DNA from: Tannockella sp964372125
GTDB lineage: Bacteria; Bacillota_I; Bacilli_A; Erysipelotrichales; Coprobacillaceae
DNA: 64,000 bases
Assembly (NCBI GenBank): GCA_964372125.1
Contig: CAYJPL010000007.1
Coordinates: forward strand, 1 to 64,000
Reading direction: 5' to 3'
How positions within the stretch are numbered: the first letter of the stretch is position 1; the number at the start of each line of letters is the position of its first letter. Of the stretch, positions 25,726 through 34,782 are shown piece after piece. Made by a program: the position numbers and the translations under genes. The notes beneath the pieces are model-generated. The model was not told where the DNA came from and searched no databases. It saw nothing but the letters and a program-made list of their open reading frames with translations.

Positions 25726-27387
25726 CTACATTTTTTCTGGTGCGCTTACACCAATTAAATCTAATGCATTCGCAAGCGTGATTCTTGTTGCCGCTACGAG
25801 TGCAAGTCTTTGCATACTTAATTCTTTATTTTCTAAATCGATTACATAACAATCATTGTAGAAACTATGGAATAGTTGTGCTAGTTTTTGAACATAATTA
25901 GCAATTTTATGAGGGGCTCTTGATTTTGCACACTCAACAATCTCATTTCTAAATTCATTTATATGTTTCACTAATTCGATTTCTTTTTCATTTACTAATA
26001 GTTCATAGCTATCAGCCATTTCTAATTTTGCCTCAGCTGCCTGTCTTGCAATCGAACACATTCTAGCGTGAGCATATTGTGCATAATATACAGGATTTTC
26101 ATTTGATTTAGATCTTGCAAGTCCAATATCAAAGTCAAATGGAGTATTTGGTGCTTTTGCAGCAAAGAAATATCTTGTTGCATCAACGCCAATATCTTCT
26201 ATTAAATCTTTAATAGTAATTGCATTCCCTGTACGTTTAGACATCTTCACTGGTTGTCCTTGATCCATCATACGAACCATTTGAATAATATCTATATTTA
26301 ACTGATCTGCATTGTATCCTAAAGCTTGGATTGCAGCCTTCATACGGTTGATATATCCATGATGATCTGCACCTAGTAAATCCACTAAGTACTCATATCC
26401 ACGATTAAACTTGTTTAAATGATACGCGATATCAGGTGTTAAATATGTATAACTTCCATCACTCTTGATTAATACACGGTCCTTATCATCATCAAATTTA
26501 GTTGATTCAAACCATAATGCACCATCAAGTTCATATGTATATCCAGCTTCTTTTAATTTTTCAATTGTTGGTTCAATGCGATTTTCAGTATACAATGACG
26601 TTTCAGAAAACCAAACACTGTGTTGAACTCTAAAGTCAGTTAAAATGTCTTTTATTTTTTGTAACTGATTTTCGACACCTTGATCTCTAAAGAAAGCAAT
26701 TGCTTCATCCTTATCAACATTTAAGTAATGATCTCCAACTTCTTCTTTAATCTTCGTAGCTATCTCTATAATATCTTTACCAGCATATCCATCTTCTGGT
26801 AATTCAACCTCTTGTCCAAATAATTCTAAATAACGATAATATAATGATACTGCTAAATTATGTATTTGATTTCCTGCATCATTAATATAGTATTCACCCA
26901 CAACTTCGAATCCAGCAGCTGTTAAAATACGACAAATGCTATCTCCTACTGTTGCACCTCTGGCATGGCCTAAATGTAATTCACCTGTTGGATTGGCACT
27001 TACATATTCAATATTATATTTAATTCCTTGACCATAATTTGTTTTACCATAGTTTTCTTTTTCTTCTAATACTTCACTAATGATTTTAGTCATTTGTGCT
27101 TTATTTACAAAAAAGTTAATAAACCCTGGCCCTGCAATTTCAATTTTTTCTACACTAGCTTCTTCTTTATTAAAAGCCTCCACTATTAATGCAGCAATTT
27201 CACGAGGATTTTTCTTCAACAATTTTGTCATTTGCATCGCAACATTTGAAGAATAATCGCCATGAGTTGTATCTCTTGGAATTTCAATCACTACATCTTC
27301 TAATGCGTACTCACTAACAAATTCACATTTTACTAACGCTTCTACAATGGCCTGTTTAAGCGCTTTTTCAGTTTTATTAATAGCCAT
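25726..27387 (-). CDS. argS: Arginine-tRNA ligase
   Basis: Class I aminoacyl-tRNA synthetase, 553 residues. The HIGH box appears as HLGH (138-141) and the KMSKS box as KMSKR in the later catalytic half. The N-terminal Add1 domain and the C-terminal DALR anticodon-binding domain (ending around LANALDLIGVSAPEKM) are present. It forms a two-gene operon with rpoE. No T-box leader is visible in the 76-base gap upstream. Confidence 0.97.
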   Translation of the reverse strand: MAINKTEKALKQAIVEALVKCEFVSEYALEDVVIEIPRDTTHGDYSSNVAMQMTKLLKKNPREIAALIVEAFNKEEASVEKIEIAGPGFINFFVNKAQMTKIISEVLEEKENYGKTNYGQGIKYNIEYVSANPTGELHLGHARGATVGDSICRILTAAGFEVVGEYYINDAGNQIHNLAVSLYYRYLELFGQEVELPEDGYAGKDIIEIATKIKEEVGDHYLNVDKDEAIAFFRDQGVENQLQKIKDILTDFRVQHSVWFSETSLYTENRIEPTIEKLKEAGYTYELDGALWFESTKFDDDKDRVLIKSDGSYTYLTPDIAYHLNKFNRGYEYLVDLLGADHHGYINRMKAAIQALGYNADQLNIDIIQMVRMMDQGQPVKMSKRTGNAITIKDLIEDIGVDATRYFFAAKAPNTPFDFDIGLARSKSNENPVYYAQYAHARMCSIARQAAEAKLEMADSYELLVNEKEIELVKHINEFRNEIVECAKSRAPHKIANYVQKLAQLFHSFYNDCYVIDLENKELSMQRLALVAATRITLANALDLIGVSAPEKM

Positions 27388-27463
27388 ATTTTTACCTCCT
27401 TCTAGATTCTTCTTTTTCTTATATAAATTAACACTATCCTTGCCTTAAGTCAATCCTTTTCAA

Positions 27464-28981
27464 TTATAAAAGCGGTGCAAAGATTCTTAGCATTGCCCCA
27501 AGAAAACTATGAAACTTCCCTTTTTTTGCAAAGTCAATTGTAATCTCATTACTTACCTCTAATGTTAACATAAAATCTTCTTTAATATCTTTGATGACAT
27601 CATTATCATAGATGTATACTCCACATTCAAAATGTAAGAACAAGCTTCGGTAATCTAAGTTAATTGTACCTACCACTCCAACCATATCATCACATACAAA
27701 TGATTTTGCATGTAGGAACCCTGGTGTATATTCATAAATCTTTACGCCGCCTTCAAGTAAGCTTGGATAATATGAACGTGTTACCTTAAATACTGTTTTT
27801 TTATCAGGTATTCCAGGCGTCATTATTCTTACATCTACCCCTCTTTTACAAGCAAGTATCAACGCTTTACTAAGTGTTTCATTTAATATCAAGTACGGTG
27901 TGAATATGTATAGATATTCTCTTGATTGATTAATTATATTTAAATACACATCCTGCCCTACTTCACTTTCATCAAGTGGTGAGTCCCCATATGGAGCTAT
28001 ATATCCTACATTTGAATATTCTACAAGATCATAGTTTGAAGGATGATACTTAGAATATTCCTCGTTTTGTTGGACGCTTACATTCCAACTAGATAAAAAC
28101 ATTGTTGTAAGATTCCACACAGCTTCACCTTCAAGACGAATTCCAGTGTCTTTCCAATGACCAAACCTTTCTTTAACATTAATATATTCATCTGCTAAAT
28201 TGATACCACCAGTATAACCTATCGTACCATCAATTACTGTAATCTTTCGATGATCACGGTTATTCATAGAAAAATCTAAAAATGGTACTAAAGGATTAAA
28301 TGCAACACATTTAATTCCATACTTTTGAAGTTCCTTATAGTAACGTGAGGGTAGTGTGAATAATGATCCAAAATCATCATACATAAACCGCACCTCTACT
28401 CCTTGTTCCACTTTTTGTTTAAGGATAGTAACTATCTCATCAAACATTTCTCCTTGTTCAACAATGAAGTATTCCATAAAGATAAAATGTTTTGCATTCT
28501 TTAAATCTTCAATAATATCTATATAATTGACATCACCTAATGCATAGTATTTTACTTTTGTATTTTGATACACTGGAAAACCTTCATTTTCAATATAGTG
28601 CAGTTGACTCTTTATTGTTAAATGATTAACATTCTCTACCTTTTTATATTTACTATTGTATTTAAATATTTGTTTTAATTGAACATTGTAAAGTTGTAAT
28701 AGCTTTTTGGATGGCTGTTTGTCACCAAATACAAAATAAATTATTCCTCCAAAATAAGGAAATACTAGGATTATTAAAATCCATATCATCTTATAGCCAG
28801 CATCGACATCTATATTAATAATATAAAGTACAGCTAAAAAACTTACAAACCAAAGTAACTTTTCTAAAATAGGTAAAGATTGTAACAAACCAAAAATAAC
28901 TAAAAAACCTATTAATATTTGGAGAATAATTAATGCTGCAATAATAAACAGTCTTTGTTGCGTTGACTTAAGTACTTTCAT
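27464..28981 (-). CDS. cls: Cardiolipin synthase
   Basis: Membrane phospholipase-D-family enzyme that joins two phosphatidylglycerols to make cardiolipin, 505 residues. Two N-terminal membrane segments (about 12-34 and 38-58, then another hydrophobic stretch near 68-86) lead to two HKD motifs: NNRDHRKITVIDG in the middle and FLHAKSFVCDD near residue 420. Length and layout match ClsA of Firmicutes. It follows the DUF1934 gene by one base and probably shares its transcript. Confidence 0.94.
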   Translation of the reverse strand: MKVLKSTQQRLFIIAALIILQILIGFLVIFGLLQSLPILEKLLWFVSFLAVLYIINIDVDAGYKMIWILIILVFPYFGGIIYFVFGDKQPSKKLLQLYNVQLKQIFKYNSKYKKVENVNHLTIKSQLHYIENEGFPVYQNTKVKYYALGDVNYIDIIEDLKNAKHFIFMEYFIVEQGEMFDEIVTILKQKVEQGVEVRFMYDDFGSLFTLPSRYYKELQKYGIKCVAFNPLVPFLDFSMNNRDHRKITVIDGTIGYTGGINLADEYINVKERFGHWKDTGIRLEGEAVWNLTTMFLSSWNVSVQQNEEYSKYHPSNYDLVEYSNVGYIAPYGDSPLDESEVGQDVYLNIINQSREYLYIFTPYLILNETLSKALILACKRGVDVRIMTPGIPDKKTVFKVTRSYYPSLLEGGVKIYEYTPGFLHAKSFVCDDMVGVVGTINLDYRSLFLHFECGVYIYDNDVIKDIKEDFMLTLEVSNEITIDFAKKGKFHSFLGAMLRIFAPLL

Positions 28982-28982
28982 A

Positions 28983-29363
28983 TTAGTTATCTAACTTAGT
29001 TAACCTTATTAATATATATACTTTTGTTAACTCTTCCTTTCCATCTAACAATATGTAATTAATCTTTATTGTAGAATCATTTTGTAACCCAATTAATTTA
29101 GTTGTTAACATCATTGTACCATAAGGACTATGATATTCATTTTCAACTACCTTATCCATCACTAGTCGAAGTCTTGTATTATTATTTTTTAATAATACAG
29201 TATCTCCTTCTACTTTAATTAAAAAATGCATATCACCGCTACAAAAAGTTACTTGTTGATATGTATCATTTATATACTCACCTACTTCTTGGTAAGTCAT
29301 TGTTTCACTATGTTCTGGATATTTAAATATTGCTTTATAATTTACTTTTACGATTTCTTTCAT
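28983..29363 (-). CDS. DUF1934 (YwiB-like) beta-barrel protein
   Basis: 126-residue soluble protein with alternating hydrophobic strands, fitting the DUF1934/YwiB family (calycin-like small barrel). In Bacillus ywiB lies beside argS and rpoE, and the order here (this gene, cls, argS, rpoE) keeps that neighbourhood with cls inserted. No catalytic motif is visible and the function is unknown. Recognition is by gene context, the N-terminal KVNYKAIFKY pattern and length. Confidence 0.72.
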   Translation of the reverse strand: MKEIVKVNYKAIFKYPEHSETMTYQEVGEYINDTYQQVTFCSGDMHFLIKVEGDTVLLKNNNTRLRLVMDKVVENEYHSPYGTMMLTTKLIGLQNDSTIKINYILLDGKEELTKVYILIRLTKLDN

Positions 29364-29441
29364 TTTATCACCAAACTTAGTATATCACACTTTTATCAAT
29401 AATTCTCTTAGTGTTACTATGAAATAATCACTTAATAAATA

Positions 29442-29463
29442 AAAGCAGACTATTATCTGCTTT
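29442..29463 (-). terminator. Terminator after the HD-domain gene
   Basis: Eight-base stem AAAGCAGA / TCTGCTTT overlapping the stop codon, followed by TTATTTATT on the minus strand. Confidence 0.75.
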
Positions 29464-30691
29464 GTTTTGGGAAAAATATTTTTATATCTTTTTTACTTTT
29501 TTTAGAGTTTGTGATTGCTCCTACTATTTCAGAAATAGCTGGCAGGGCAACTAACCCATTTTTTGTAGTAATATTAATTTCATGAATATCACTCTTATTT
29601 CCGTAATAACGATATGGTATTTGACTTTGGTCATCTTGTACGACGTAATACTTTGTGTCAAATCCTAAAGCTTCATATTCTTTAATAATATTATCTACTT
29701 GTTTTTTGCTTTCAACATCTTGATAACCAAATAAATTTCTGTTTAAGAAACGCTTTGTTAGGTCTTGTAAAATTGGATCCGTCGACATTGAGAACTTCTT
29801 GAAGTAATAAAAAACAACTCCCTCATCTAAATCAGTATATTGTTGCTCATTTACTCTTCCACTGATAAAAGGTTCTAAAAAACAAATATCTCCAAAATCA
29901 AATCCTTGATGATATAAATCACTTACTCTTTTAAAGATACAAATCAATAATTGCTCATATGCTCTAGCCGTTGGATGATAATAAACTTGCCAATACATAT
30001 GATATCTCGCTAAGATATAATCTTCAATCGCTTGGACACCACTACTACGATATACAATTTGTCCATCCTTAACAGTCATAATACGTAATATTCTTTGTAA
30101 ATCAAACTGTCCATAAGTTGTTCCAGTAAAATATGAATCACGCAATAAATAATCCATGCGATCACTATCAAGTTGACTACTTACCATTTGAACTAATATT
30201 TTATTTGGATGATCCTTTTTAATAATACTACTCACCACTTTACTAAAGCCAGTATGAAAATTTTCAAGTACAGTGTTTACTTCACTATTTCCTTCAATAA
30301 TTTTAACAGTATACTCCTCATGATTTAATCCAAACACATCTTCAAAGCAATGCGAAAACGGACCATGTCCAACATCATGTAATAGTGCAGCACACATAAC
30401 TGTTAGTTTATCATAATCACTTATATAACTACCAATACAGTTTTCATTACACATCATTTTAGATATTTGGTACACCCCTAGTGCATGACAAAAGCGTGAG
30501 TGCTCAGCACTTTGATAGACTTGGTATGTTCCACCTAGTTGTCTTATTCGACGCAACCTTTGCATCTGAGCCGTATCAATTAAATCTAAGATTACTTGAT
30601 GTTTTACACTTATATAATTATGCACAGCATCGCGAAATACCCTACTTTTATCTAAAGCAATACTATCTAGTGTAAAATCTTTAACATTCAT
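29453..30691 (-). CDS. HD-domain phosphohydrolase, YwfO-like dNTPase
   Basis: 412-residue cytosolic metal-dependent hydrolase. The HD ligands are HSRFCHALG, then LLHDVGHGPFSHCFE, and a later Asp near SSQLDSDRMDYLLRDS. This set defines the dGTPase/SAMHD1-like group that splits dNTPs into nucleoside and triphosphate. The start region FRDAVHNYISV is the usual one for this family. It is followed downstream by nothing in the operon and preceded by the DUF1653 gene 2 bases away. The exact nucleotide substrate is not visible. Confidence 0.88.
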   Translation of the reverse strand: MNVKDFTLDSIALDKSRVFRDAVHNYISVKHQVILDLIDTAQMQRLRRIRQLGGTYQVYQSAEHSRFCHALGVYQISKMMCNENCIGSYISDYDKLTVMCAALLHDVGHGPFSHCFEDVFGLNHEEYTVKIIEGNSEVNTVLENFHTGFSKVVSSIIKKDHPNKILVQMVSSQLDSDRMDYLLRDSYFTGTTYGQFDLQRILRIMTVKDGQIVYRSSGVQAIEDYILARYHMYWQVYYHPTARAYEQLLICIFKRVSDLYHQGFDFGDICFLEPFISGRVNEQQYTDLDEGVVFYYFKKFSMSTDPILQDLTKRFLNRNLFGYQDVESKKQVDNIIKEYEALGFDTKYYVVQDDQSQIPYRYYGNKSDIHEINITTKNGLVALPAISEIVGAITNSKKSKKDIKIFFPKQSR

Positions 30692-30693
30692 AC

Positions 30694-30927
30694 CTATTCC
30701 TCCACTAATTCAAAGCGATATTCTTGTACTACCTCTGGGTATTTATCAGTGTCAACTTTTGACATAAACATTTCTTTGTCTCGCACATACACATCTTTAT
30801 TATTATATAATTGTTGATAGACGATAACTTCTTTTAATGTTTCGCTGTCATACGCCACAAAGAGTACTTTATATAAACGATCTTTAAAATGTCGATATAT
30901 TCCATTAATTTTAACTTCTCTTTCCAT
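30694..30927 (-). CDS. DUF1653 protein
   Basis: 77-residue small soluble protein with YRHFKDRLYKVLFVAYDSE followed by VVYQ-type and VRDKEMF motifs, matching the DUF1653 family. It has one compact beta-rich domain. The family is widespread in bacteria and has no established function. It is co-transcribed with the HD phosphohydrolase (2-base gap). Confidence 0.82.
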   Translation of the reverse strand: MEREVKINGIYRHFKDRLYKVLFVAYDSETLKEVIVYQQLYNNKDVYVRDKEMFMSKVDTDKYPEVVQEYRFELVEE

Positions 30928-30989
30928 CTAACCACCCTTTCACTGTATATCTATTATATCACAATTATGATATATCATATAGATATTAG

Positions 30990-31018
30990 TAAACATCACT
31001 AATTATTTGTGTTATACT
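30990..31018 (+). promoter_or_regulatory. Promoter of the purine nucleoside phosphorylase gene
   Basis: A -10 of TATACT (31013-31018) with TAAACA (30990-30995) 17 bases upstream. GGAGGTG at 31026-31032 is the ribosome binding site, 8 bases before the ATG. Confidence 0.6.
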
Positions 31019-31040
31019 ATTTTTTGGAGGTGTATTATCT

Positions 31041-31853
31041 ATGTATACAAAAATAAATGAAGCAGCAAGCTATATCCAATCGGTATATAATAAGCCTATT
31101 GATATTGCAATCGTGTTAGGTTCAGGACTTGGGCCATTAGCCGATGAAATCGAAAATCCAATCGTTATTAATTATAGCGATATCCCACATTTTCCAACAC
31201 CAAAATTAGTTGGACATGCAGGGCAATTAATCATTGGAACAATGAAGGGTAAAACAGTTCTTGCAATGAAAGGACGTTTCCACTATTACGAAGGATATCC
31301 AATGGATATCATCACTCTTCCAGTGCGTGTATTTTCTAAGTTAGGAATTGAAAACTTAGTATTAACAAATGCATGTGGTGGAATTACAGAAGGATTAAAC
31401 CCAGGACAAATCATGGTTATTAAAGACCATATTGGTTTCTTCTGCCCTAGCCCTCTTCGTGGACCAAACTTAGAAGAATTCGGACCTAGATTCAAAGATA
31501 TGACAGAAGTATATTCTAAGAGACTTGGAAGTCTTGCACATGAAATCGCTGATGCAAATAACATTAATCTTGCAGACGGAATCTATGCATTCTTTAGAGG
31601 TCCAATGTATGAAACTCCTGCAGAGATCATGTCATATAAAGCATTAGGGGCTGATACTGTAGGTATGTCAACAGTACCTGAAGCAACTGTTGCAAGACAT
31701 TGTGGAATGACTACATTAGGTATTTCATTAATCACAAATAGAGCAGCGGGACTTGGTGCTAGTGAATTAGACCATCAAGAAGTTGTTGAAGCTGCCAATA
31801 AAGCAGAAAAAGACTTAGTAACACTAGTTAGTGGTATTATTGAAAAGTGGTAA
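31041..31853 (+). CDS. punA: Purine nucleoside phosphorylase
   Basis: Splits purine nucleosides with phosphate to free base and ribose-1-phosphate (salvage), 270 residues. It is the trimeric type I (PunA/PupG) family: VLGSGLGPLADE for phosphate binding, GHAGQLIIG, the GRFHYYEGYP segment and TNACGGI. Late residues FRGPMYETPAEI and GMSTVPEATVARH are the substrate-specificity stretch. It starts a plus-strand block and is probably monocistronic, since a hairpin follows. Confidence 0.95.
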   Translation: MYTKINEAASYIQSVYNKPIDIAIVLGSGLGPLADEIENPIVINYSDIPHFPTPKLVGHAGQLIIGTMKGKTVLAMKGRFHYYEGYPMDIITLPVRVFSKLGIENLVLTNACGGITEGLNPGQIMVIKDHIGFFCPSPLRGPNLEEFGPRFKDMTEVYSKRLGSLAHEIADANNINLADGIYAFFRGPMYETPAEIMSYKALGADTVGMSTVPEATVARHCGMTTLGISLITNRAAGLGASELDHQEVVEAANKAEKDLVTLVSGIIEKW

Positions 31854-31861
31854 TTAACAAG

Positions 31862-31888
31862 GTAACCAAAGAGTTTCTCTTTGGTTAC
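31862..31888 (+). terminator. Hairpin after punA
   Basis: Perfect 12-base stem GTAACCAAAGAG / CTCTTTGGTTAC with a three-base loop, 6 bases after the stop codon. The T run is missing (ATTGCGTTT), so it may be a weak terminator or an mRNA-end stabiliser. Confidence 0.6.
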
Positions 31889-31918
31889 TATTGCGTTTAG
31901 AGAAAAAGGAGTAATGCT

Positions 31919-32764
31919 TTGAAGAAGTATAAAATATTTATTATATGTTTAGTATTTTCTTTTGTTTTAAGTGGTTGTTCTATTATTGAAGGAACGTCCT
32001 CTAAAGATACAGTTCATTCTACAAACTATAAAACACAAAAAAGTGATCTAGGTTATACAATTGATGATGATACATTAACCTACTTAGACACACAGTATAA
32101 TATTATCGAGGTTGATGGTGGAGATAAATCCGGTATCAGAGAGCCACTGTCCGCTGTTGATATTGGATTTAGTGATCGCGAATACTGGGCGCTTACTAAC
32201 AGGTATGGTCAACTTGTATATGTTCTAGCACCTACTATCATTTTACAAGATGATGGCACTGAGCCGGTTACTGATGATGGTCGATACTATCATGATGAGG
32301 CCAATGTTCCTGGTACGGAACATCCCGATTTAGACCAAGGTCATATTATTGCAGATTCTTTAGGCGGCGTTGCAAATGCATATAACATAACACCTCAAGA
32401 CTCTATATTGAATCGTCATGGTGATCAGGCATATATGGAAAAAAATATTCGTGATGCTGGCGGGTGTAGTAATTTCGTTGCGAAAATAGAGTACATAGAT
32501 ACCACTACTCAAACACCAAGTATGTACCATTATTCTTATACATTACTAGGAAATGATATTATTGATAGTTTTGAAAATCAAAACCCCGAAAATCCACAAG
32601 AAGAAAATTCAAGTAATACCATTGTTGATATCGATATAAATAACAATGGTATTGTAACAGTGCGTGAGGCTATTGATGCTGGATATCAGATGCCAATAAC
32701 TAAAGACCATTGGCTGTATCCATATATGATAGATAATGATAACGATGGATTTGTTGGTGAATAA
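31919..32764 (+). CDS. Secreted DNA/RNA non-specific endonuclease lipoprotein
   Basis: 281-residue surface lipoprotein nuclease. The signal peptide ends in the lipobox LSGC with C20. The nuclease core has DQGHIIAD, H142 as catalytic base, and N156 in NITPQDSILNRH, as in the DRGH-type DNA-entry nucleases; the family arginine is a glutamine here. The C-terminal Asp/Asn-rich segment (VDIDINNNGIVTVREAI to DNDNDGFVGE) resembles a calcium-binding excalibur/EF-hand-like tail. Start is TTG (31919-31921), supported by AAAGGAG seven bases upstream. It could serve nutrient scavenging or DNA uptake; that is inference. Confidence 0.87.
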   Translation: MKKYKIFIICLVFSFVLSGCSIIEGTSSKDTVHSTNYKTQKSDLGYTIDDDTLTYLDTQYNIIEVDGGDKSGIREPLSAVDIGFSDREYWALTNRYGQLVYVLAPTIILQDDGTEPVTDDGRYYHDEANVPGTEHPDLDQGHIIADSLGGVANAYNITPQDSILNRHGDQAYMEKNIRDAGGCSNFVAKIEYIDTTTQTPSMYHYSYTLLGNDIIDSFENQNPENPQEENSSNTIVDIDINNNGIVTVREAIDAGYQMPITKDHWLYPYMIDNDNDGFVGE

Positions 32765-32790
32765 GGTGCTACTTTATAGTAGCATCTTTT
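32765..32790 (+). terminator. Terminator after the nuclease gene
   Basis: Stem GGTGCTAC / GTAGCATC (one wobble) with a six-base loop, followed by TTTT. Confidence 0.7.
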
Positions 32791-32872
32791 AGTTTTTCAA
32801 AAACTGAAAAACTTAAACATTTAGTTTCTCTTCATTTATACTATTATTATCAAACCTAGGAGGAAATTATAA

Positions 32873-34258
32873 ATGGCAAAAGGTGTAAAAATTGTTACTA
32901 TAGGTGGAGGAAGTAGTTATACTCCAGAATTAGTAGAAGGTTTCATCAATAGATATGATGAATTACCAATTCGTGAAATGTGGCTAGTTGACATTGAAGC
33001 GGGTAGAGAAAAAATGGAAATCGTTGGTACAATGGCACAACGTATGTGGGATGCTTCTCCATATGATGTTAAAGTACATTTAACTTTAGATAGAAGAGAG
33101 GCATTAAAAGATGCTGACTTCGTTACAACTCAATTCCGTGTTGGATTATTAAATGCACGTATTAAAGATGAAAGAATTCCATTTTCTTATGGAATGCTTG
33201 GGCAAGAAACTAATGGTGCTGGAGGAATGTTAAAAGCATTTAGAACAATACCTGTAATCTTAAGCATTGTTGAAGATATGAAAGAGTTATGTCCAAACGC
33301 TTGGTTAGTTAACTTCACTAATCCCGCTGGAATGGTTACTGAAGCAGTTCTTAAATATGGTAACTGGGATAAAATCATTGGTTTATGTAACGTACCAGTA
33401 GGTGCTATCATGAGCGAATTAAAATTATTAGATGTAAAAGAAGAAGACTTAATCTATAAATTTGCAGGATTAAATCACTTCCATTGGCATAAAGTATACA
33501 ATACAGCTGGTGAAGAAATCACTATGGATATCATTGATAAATATTACAATGCAGATAAAGAAAAATTACCTGCAAACATTCATGATGTTCCATTCATTGA
33601 AGAACATTTAAGAAAAATGGGTGTATTACCTTGTGGATACCACAGATATTACTATATGGAAGACGAAATGTTAAAACATGGTTTAGAAGAATATGCTGAC
33701 GCAGAAAAAGGAACTCGTGGACAACAAGTTAAACAAACAGAAGCAGAATTATTCGAACTATACAAAGATCCAAACTTAGATCATAAACCAGAACAATTAT
33801 CAAAACGTGGTGGAGCACACTACTCTGATGCAGCTTGTGAAACAATTGCCTCAGTTTATTCAAACAAGAAAACTCATGTTGTAGTTTCTACAAGAAATAA
33901 CGGTGCAATCCCTGATTTACCACATGATTGTGCAGTAGAAATTTCTTCATACATCACAGCAGCTGGACCAATGCCAATCGCATTTGGGAAATTAAATTCT
34001 GCTGAAAAAGGATGGCTTCAAGTAATGAAAGCTATGGAAGAATGTGCTGTTGAAGCTGCTGTTACTGGTGACTACGGTATGGCATTACAAGCATTTACAT
34101 TAAATCCATTAGTAAAAAGCGGAGCTATTGGTAAACGTGTATTAGACGAGTTATTAGTTGCTCATAAAGCACACTTACCTCAATTTGCAGAAACAATCGC
34201 TAAGTTAGAAGCTGATGGTATTACAGTAACTGACGAAATCGCAAGAGAAATCGTGTAA
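32873..34258 (+). CDS. GH4 6-phospho-beta-glucosidase
   Basis: NAD- and metal-dependent hydrolase of phosphorylated beta-glucosides such as cellobiose-6-phosphate, 461 residues. The GH4 fold shows the nucleotide loop GGGSSYTPE (11-19), MGQETNG-like GQETNGAGGM, NFTNPAG, the metal-binding GLCNVP and the GLNHFHWH segment. GH4 also contains alpha-specific enzymes; the CelF/LicH-type pattern here favours the beta-glucoside side. No PTS gene is adjacent. The cellobiose-type EIIC at 47585 and a GH1 phospho-glucosidase at 58957 would supply the matching substrate. Confidence 0.88.
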   Translation: MAKGVKIVTIGGGSSYTPELVEGFINRYDELPIREMWLVDIEAGREKMEIVGTMAQRMWDASPYDVKVHLTLDRREALKDADFVTTQFRVGLLNARIKDERIPFSYGMLGQETNGAGGMLKAFRTIPVILSIVEDMKELCPNAWLVNFTNPAGMVTEAVLKYGNWDKIIGLCNVPVGAIMSELKLLDVKEEDLIYKFAGLNHFHWHKVYNTAGEEITMDIIDKYYNADKEKLPANIHDVPFIEEHLRKMGVLPCGYHRYYYMEDEMLKHGLEEYADAEKGTRGQQVKQTEAELFELYKDPNLDHKPEQLSKRGGAHYSDAACETIASVYSNKKTHVVVSTRNNGAIPDLPHDCAVEISSYITAAGPMPIAFGKLNSAEKGWLQVMKAMEECAVEAAVTGDYGMALQAFTLNPLVKSGAIGKRVLDELLVAHKAHLPQFAETIAKLEADGITVTDEIAREIV

Positions 34259-34262
34259 TTTG

Positions 34263-34287
34263 AAGTCCCTCATTAGGGACTTTTTTT
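34263..34287 (+). terminator. Terminator after the GH4 gene
   Basis: Eight-base stem AAGTCCCT / AGGGACTT followed by a run of seven T residues. A strong intrinsic terminator. Confidence 0.88.
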
Positions 34288-34323
34288 ATAAAATCATATA
34301 TGATATTGTTATAGTGAGGTGAG

Positions 34324-34782
34324 ATGATGGAAGAAAGATATATTTTATTATTAAAACAGCTTGAGGCATTGCTTCATGGTGAAACAGATACAGTTGCAAA
34401 TTTAAGTAATGTTAGTGCGTTATTATTTCATAGCCTTGATAATATAAACTGGGCTGGATTTTATATTTATAAAAATAATGAACTTGTTTTAGGACCATTT
34501 CAAGGAAAGACTGCATGTATGCATATTCCTTTAAATAAAGGTGTTTGTGGGAAAGCAGCAACTACTAAAACAACACAATGTATTGAAGATGTACATGCCT
34601 TTCCAGGACATATTGCCTGTGATTGTGCAAGTAATTCAGAAATTGTAGTACCTATCGTTATTGATAATACTTTATATGGAGTATTAGACATTGATTCATT
34701 TGAATATGCAAACTTTAATAGTGTAGATGTTAAGTACTTAGAAAAGTTTGTAGAAAAATTAAAGGAGTTTATCTATGTATAA
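34324..34782 (+). CDS. Free methionine-R-sulfoxide reductase (GAF domain)
   Basis: Reduces free methionine-R-sulfoxide, an oxidative-stress repair and salvage reaction. 152 residues, one GAF domain. The three family cysteines are present: C65 in KTACMHIP, C75 in GVCGKA and C99 in GHIACD, with NWAGFY near 42-47. Thioredoxin would be the reductant, linking to trxB. It overlaps the next gene by 8 bases, so both are probably co-translated. Confidence 0.92.
   Translation: MMEERYILLLKQLEALLHGETDTVANLSNVSALLFHSLDNINWAGFYIYKNNELVLGPFQGKTACMHIPLNKGVCGKAATTKTTQCIEDVHAFPGHIACDCASNSEIVVPIVIDNTLYGVLDIDSFEYANFNSVDVKYLEKFVEKLKEFIYV

Noticed and set aside
27388..27463. T-box or other riboswitch before argS
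   Set aside because: The gap is only 76 bases and lacks any specifier-stem or antiterminator pattern.
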